Origin: Atherinomorus stipes
Taxonomy: Eukaryota > Chordata > Actinopteri > Atheriniformes > Atherinidae
Length of the DNA: 64,000 bases
Reading direction: 5' to 3'
Assembly (NCBI GenBank): GCA_023101725.1
Contig: JALJCO010012663.1
Coordinates: forward strand, 434,001 to 498,000
Shown here: in pieces, positions 61,401 to 64,000 of the stretch
Position numbering within the stretch: the stretch's first letter is position 1
Layout: the number at the start of each line of letters is the position of its first letter
Made by a program: the position numbers and the translations under genes
Notes under the pieces: generated by a model
Told to the model about the DNA's origin: nothing
Seen by the model: only the letters and a program-made list of their open reading frames with translations
The model's database searches: none

Positions 61401-62650
61401 AAAAACCTTCCGCTTCTAAGAACTGTCACAACAAATAGCATGCATGCTCTAGCTGGGGCACACTGCTTAAAGAATTTGATTATACAAGGAAATCCAGGAA
61501 CATGATGGAGGCCAAATTGCTAAAAAAAAAAAAAAGGAAAAAAAAAATTGCAGACAAATCACTAAATAAAATCAGTTCCTTTTACATGAAAATACAAACA
61601 CATACCTCTTATTTATAGTTAAGGTGAAAACATTGATTTAACCATCCAATTAAGGTAAAACATGGGGAAAAATACCAAGAGCTTTAACAGCAGACTTACT
61701 GTTTTCCCACGTCTCAGCCCTGTTAATCTCACCATTACAGTAGCTCATGATATGAGTGATTAAGAGGTATGGGTTGGTTTGTTCAAGGAAACATGGCTTT
61801 CCTTCAAATTTCCTTTTGGCAAACCACACAGCTGATAAAGCCATATGGCCATTAAAGATGTTTCCTCATTTACAAATCACTGACGCTTTCCCACCTTCTT
61901 CAGGTCAAACCTGCCTGCTTGGTTTCCAAAGAGACAAGTACCACCTTTACTGGAGGTGACAAAGCTATTTTTGTAGTGGGGGGAGTCATATGATCATTAA
62001 TTTAGCTTAGTTTCAAATAAGCTTCCTTTAACTCAATCATGTAATTATACAAGGGAAAATAACAATTGTACCTCAGTGTTTGAATATTTACAGAAAAATA
62101 TCAGAAACTGGAAGTTTGACATTTATCTGAAGAACAGTTCCTTTCAAAAAGATTTTCATGCGTGCACGTAAAGTAAGAATCTTAAGCCTATAAAAACAGA
62201 TCAGCTCACCTGGCCTGGTCCAACAAATCAGAAAAAAAAAAAAAAAAGTTCCCCTGTCAGGAAAACAAGGTGCAAAATAAAGAAAGCAAGAATTTAGGAA
62301 AACATATTTGTAATGATGTGACACTGAGATCTTGATGTTCGTAACTTTCCTTCTCTTTGTTTTCAGGTATCACTACTGTGTTGACCATGACAACACTCAG
62401 CATCAGCGCTCGCCACTCCCTCCCTAAAGTCTCCTATGCCACAGCTATGGATTGGTTCATAGCCGTTTGCTTTGCCTTCGTCTTCTCTGCCCTCATTGAG
62501 TTTGCGGCTGTCAACTACTTCTCCACCCTCCAGGCCAACCGGGAGCTGCGGAAGGCAGCAGCCATGAAGGCGGCGGCTCAAGAGGCAGCAGCTGCAGCTG
62601 CAGCTGCAGCTCCATCTGCAGCCGCAGGGAACGATGGAGAGGTTTCTTCG
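49370..62650 (+). CDS. gabra6: GABA-A receptor subunit alpha-6-like, exons 1-8 (3' end missing)
   Basis: This is a GABA-gated chloride channel alpha subunit. Eight exons (49370-49458, 49607-49731, 50115-50182, 51089-51309, 52977-53059, 53404-53547, 53769-53921, 62367-62650) join in frame to 389 codons. Visible in order are: signal peptide; [20 protein letters not shown] motif; Cys-loop with Cys175 and Cys189 spaced by 13 residues; TM1 about 261-283; TM2 about 289-311 with [16 protein letters not shown]3 about 318-346; and an Ala-rich start of the TM3-TM4 loop. Arg138 replaces the His found in alpha-1/2/3/5, which restricts the call to alpha-6 or alpha-4. [19 protein letters not shown] and [10 protein letters not shown] fit alpha-6 better. 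Alpha-6 usually has about 450 residues, so the final exon with TM4 lies beyond base 64000. Three N-glycosylation sequons (NIT, NMT, NGT) are present. Confidence 0.93.
49607..49731 (+). CDS. gabra6: gabra6 exon 2
   Basis: The exon follows the acceptor GTTTTTAG and ends at donor GTATGCTA in phase 1. It encodes a short variable N-terminus ([20 protein letters not shown]), then [20 protein letters not shown] and FGG. An alternative acceptor six bases downstream (TTACAG, exon start 49613) is also in frame and would remove Tyr-Ser. Confidence 0.92.
50049..50080 (+). repeat. C19/T12 homopolymer tract before gabra6 exon 3
   Basis: A run of about 19 C is followed by about 12 T just ahead of the exon 3 acceptor at 50114. 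The T run may act as part of the polypyrimidine tract. Confidence 0.9.
50115..50182 (+). CDS. gabra6: gabra6 exon 3
   Basis: A 68-base exon, the family-standard size, preceded by CTGCTGTAG and followed by GTATGTAA. It encodes [20 protein letters not shown] plus EM, a block conserved across alpha subunits. Confidence 0.96.
51089..51309 (+). CDS. gabra6: gabra6 exon 4 (ligand-binding loops)
   Basis: A 221-base exon, the family-standard size, bounded by CCATCCAG and GTAACATT. It begins [19 protein letters not shown] and includes [15 protein letters not shown]. The Arg in this motif (codon 51218-51220) sits where alpha-1/2/3/5 have His, the residue known to be needed for classical benzodiazepine binding. 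It ends [10 protein letters not shown] with the Arg codon split by the intron. Confidence 0.97.
51310..52976 (+). other. gabra6 intron 4
   Basis: A 1667-base intron bounded by GTAACATT and TCTGACAG. Apart from a poly-T tract at about 52135-52154 nothing is recognised in it. Confidence 0.85.
52977..53059 (+). CDS. gabra6: gabra6 exon 5 (Cys-loop)
   Basis: An 83-base exon, the family-standard size, with acceptor TCTGACAG and donor GTGAGTCT. It encodes [20 protein letters not shown] then CPLKFGS, containing both cysteines of the 15-residue Cys-loop. Confidence 0.97.
53404..53547 (+). CDS. gabra6: gabra6 exon 6
   Basis: A 144-base exon, the family-standard size, after TTGTTTAG and before GTGGGCAG. 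It encodes [40 protein letters not shown] and SERLKSNTG. The KKGPL and SNTG forms favour alpha-6 over alpha-4 as I recall those families. Confidence 0.96.
53769..53921 (+). CDS. gabra6: gabra6 exon 7 (pre-TM1 and TM1)
   Basis: A 153-base exon, the family-standard size, after CTTTGCAG and before GTAAGTTG. It encodes [40 protein letters not shown] and [12 protein letters not shown]1 keeps the Gln (in AQVSFW) linked to neurosteroid action in alpha subunits; the preceding Ser usual in mammals is Ala here. Confidence 0.96.
56160..57054 (+). mobile_element. hAT element, internally deleted, with perfect 8-base target duplication
   Basis: Ends CAGTGTTGTATAGTAACTAA and ACTTTATACAACACTG are terminal inverted repeats. 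The sequence CTAATACC stands on both sides (56152-56159 and 57055-57062), the 8-base duplication of hAT transposons. Subterminal parts are rich in TACTTTTACT-type repeats, typical of this hAT family. Total 895 bases, so most of the transposase is gone. Confidence 0.9.
56430..56579 (+). pseudogene. hAT transposase C-terminal fragment
   Basis: The frame reads [20 protein letters not shown] then [20 protein letters not shown] and ends at a stop at 56578. The ..ERLFS..G......R.RL......E....LN pattern is the hATC dimerisation domain. Only about 45 residues remain; the catalytic region is missing. Confidence 0.85.
57136..57533. mobile_element. hAT-like MITE
   Basis: Left AGTAGGGATGTTCGATTTTG and right GATAATATCAGACATCCCTT form short inverted ends around AGGGATGT. 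Inner GATTTCCGATATTGTCCAAC belongs to the same fish family that starts with GGGATGTCCGATA-like words. Target duplication not certain. Confidence 0.55.
58616..58733 (+). repeat. (GAAGA)n microsatellite
   Basis: About 23 uninterrupted copies of the 5-base unit, purine-only on the plus strand. The open frames across it (REEK repeats) are artefacts. Confidence 0.98.
59580..59719. repeat. Repeat fragment with C run and (CAA)n
   Basis: TAGGGCTGTCATGATACTCA, GATACCGATACAAAAGATGG and GTCGATACTCGATTAT resemble the end of a fish hAT-type repeat. A run of about 17 C at 59678-59692 and (AAC)n follow. Confidence 0.4.
59720..60118 (+). repeat. Widespread fish interspersed repeat
   Basis: Starts CAGTCATTTTCTGTACCGCT and continues through GGAGCTTATCCCAGCTATTA, GGTACACCCTGGACAGGTCG, GGGAGGAAGCCCGAGTACCT and GGGGAGAACATGCAAACTCC to ACCACGACGCCACCGTGCAG. 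This order of blocks is very common in fish genomes. A shorter copy lies at 28262-28445. The class (SINE-like retroposon or other) is not decided here. Confidence 0.8.
60238..60302 (+). repeat. Compound tetranucleotide microsatellite
   Basis: Consecutive blocks of CAGA, GGTA and GATA units. Confidence 0.97.
60756..61193. mobile_element. MITE with GTGTCCGGA-type ends
   Basis: Left GGACTGTGTCCGGATGTACA and right TACATTCGGACACAGCC are inverted repeats of about 17 bases with mismatches. Inside are GGGGTGTCCAAATGTCC, ACCCACAATGCATCTTG and the 16-base palindrome CCACAATGCATTGTGG. The word set is typical of a common fish MITE. Superfamily not assigned. Confidence 0.65.
62367..62650 (+). CDS. gabra6: gabra6 exon 8 (TM2, TM3 and Ala-rich loop)
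   Basis: The exon begins after TTGTTTTCAG and ends at donor GTAAGTTT in phase 0. It encodes the pore-lining TM2 ([20 protein letters not shown]), TM3 ([20 protein letters not shown]) and then an unusually alanine-rich intracellular stretch with a run of nine Ala at 62585-62611. The reading frame continues only into the missing last exon. Confidence 0.95.
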
Positions 62651-64000
62651 GTAAGTTTCGCTTCAGTTTACATGTGGCCACATGTGATCTTGCATGAACA
62701 TTAACTTGTGAAAACACATAACTAGATGAGGATGGTGGGGACAGCCTGCTGTTGCCATGATACATACTCAGGTTTTTTTATCTTTAAAAATTGCAGGTGC
62801 ACCAGTACAAGTTTTATTTCCCGAATATTTTGAATATACAAACTTTTTTTTCTGTTTTTCAACATCCATAGACTTTATGAATTATTTAAGATGTGGCCTT
62901 TACATTTGTTTTTAATAACGAACCACAATAAGATACAGGTATAAAAATATACTAAAGAGAAAACAGGCATTAGTTCACTGCCACAGTTCAAGTTTTACCA
63001 CCATCTTAAAATTCCAGTAAAACACAATTAAGGACATACAGCGAGAGATACTTTAGTATTAGTAGCAGCTTTAAACATTAGAAATTAGTTAATCCCAGCA
63101 AATGAAAGAAGCAGAGCAGTTTTATCTGAAACAATAACATCTGGCTGATGCTAAGCTAAACTCTGAGCTTAGAGTCTTGCTGTACTTGTTTCTAAAAGGT
63201 CTTGTGTGTAATTCACAGAATACATCAGTGTGAGCATGACTATAATGACAGATTCTGTTTTTTTCTAAATCATGATTCAAAGAATGAGAACTGCAGCTTT
63301 TTAGGTAATAATGCTTGTTGCCGAACAGTCGGTCCAGACGGTTTTATGTGTCATTTATCTCTGTATATTCTCTCTATATTCACATGGTTTTGTCTTAGGA
63401 TTTTTATGTTTTTATACTTGTGATTTAATTCGCACATATTTAGCTAAACCTTTGTTTTGTTTATTTATCTACTTGTTTTGGCTTACAATAAGTTCCAAAA
63501 TGAATGAGGAAATAATGTGAATTTTATCAAAAACTATTGAAAAGGGAATATGAAAAGGGAGTAAAAGACTGGCTGGAGTCTTTTACCGGCTTGCCAAGAT
63601 GAGACAAAAGTCTTATCTTAACTTTTGTCTTATCTCTTGTTCTGTCCGTTTGTCTTTTTCTCTTCCTCTCTTTATCTGATAAGGCGTTCTTGCGTTTCTT
63701 TGCCATGGTGCAAAACACCGGCATGTTTATGTCCGTTTGCTAGCACGTGACGGGTGTAAAACCGAAACATGGCTGCAACATAACACCCTGTCCTGAATGG
63801 AGAAGTGGTATAGTGCGGTTTTCTCAGCCTCGGGATGCTGCTGTGCAGCAATGGCTGAAGACATGTCCATAATGAATGTTGGTGTGCATCTGAAACACAA
63901 ATCTTTTAAGCTGAAAAGCTACGCTGTGGGCCTTTAAGCCCACTTTGACTGTTGTGATGATTTTGCGCCATGACTTCAGTGAAGTCGTACTCTTCTTGAG
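62651..64000 (+). other. Start of gabra6 intron 8 (runs off the window)
   Basis: After the donor GTAAGTTT no frame encoding TM4 (expected Arg-Ile-Leu-Phe-Pro-type start) was found to base 64000, so the last exon lies further right. Nothing else is recognised here, except GC-richer sequence with CpGs at 63690-63800 that may be an old repeat. Confidence 0.65.

Larger units (their letters stand above)
53922..62366 (+). other. gabra6 intron 7 (8.4 kb)
   Basis: The largest visible gabra6 intron, between GTAAGTTG and TTTTCAG. It separates TM1 from TM2 and holds most of the repeats in the gene: two hAT-type elements, an AAGAG array, a compound tetranucleotide and two other interspersed repeats. No nested gene is supported. 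Stretches 53922-56159 and 61194-62366 show nothing recognisable. Confidence 0.85.

Noticed and set aside
62651..64000. Search for the last gabra6 exon with TM4
   Set aside because: No plus-strand segment resembling TM4 and the conserved approach to it is present before the window ends.

Overview
The window is vertebrate nuclear DNA, most likely from a ray-finned (teleost) fish. It shows spliced genes with GT-AG introns, long AT-rich introns, and a repeat population typical of fish: Tc1-like elements with long inverted repeats, hAT and Merlin remnants, an L2/CR1-type LINE 3' end, a solo LTR, many MITEs and many microsatellites. The species cannot be named from this sequence.

Two protein-coding genes are supported, both incomplete. 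On the minus strand, three exons at 22434-21412 encode the signal peptide and start of a GABA-A receptor beta subunit, best matched to beta-2 (gabrb2). Exon 4 is not in the window, so everything from 21411 to base 1 appears to be its third intron (over 21 kb). On the plus strand, eight exons from 49370 to 62650 encode 389 residues of a GABA-A receptor alpha subunit of the alpha-6/alpha-4 type, best matched to alpha-6 (gabra6). These run from the signal peptide through the Cys-loop and TM1-TM3 into the large cytoplasmic loop. The last exon, with TM4, lies beyond base 64000. The genes are divergent (head to head) and separated by about 27 kb, as known for the GABRB2-GABRA6 pair of vertebrate beta-alpha-alpha-gamma clusters. 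Both products would be subunits of the same pentameric GABA-gated chloride channel at neuronal membranes.

Layout: 1-21411, gabrb2 intron 3, with a solo LTR (1839-2516), a 1.1-kb foldback element (4841-5965), an L2 3' end (14735-15681), and a MITE (18401-18674) abutting a dead Tc1-like element (18675-20148). 21412-22434, gabrb2 exons 3 to 1. 22435-49369, the divergent intergenic region, with several MITEs, a G-rich homopolymer tract, a TTAGGG-like interspersed repeat, a Merlin transposase fossil (32520-33003), a 1.7-kb foldback (33123-34851) and hAT-type MITEs. 49370-62650, gabra6 exons 1 to 8; its 8.4-kb intron 7 holds an internally deleted hAT element with perfect target duplications (56160-57054), an AAGAG microsatellite and other repeats. 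62651-64000, start of gabra6 intron 8.

No tRNA, rRNA, CRISPR array or bacterial feature was seen. I found no clearly new biological system. The most unusual items are the two large foldback elements, the Merlin fossil, the alanine-rich loop in alpha-6, the lost N-terminal glycosylation sequon in beta-2, and the crowded start region of gabra6.
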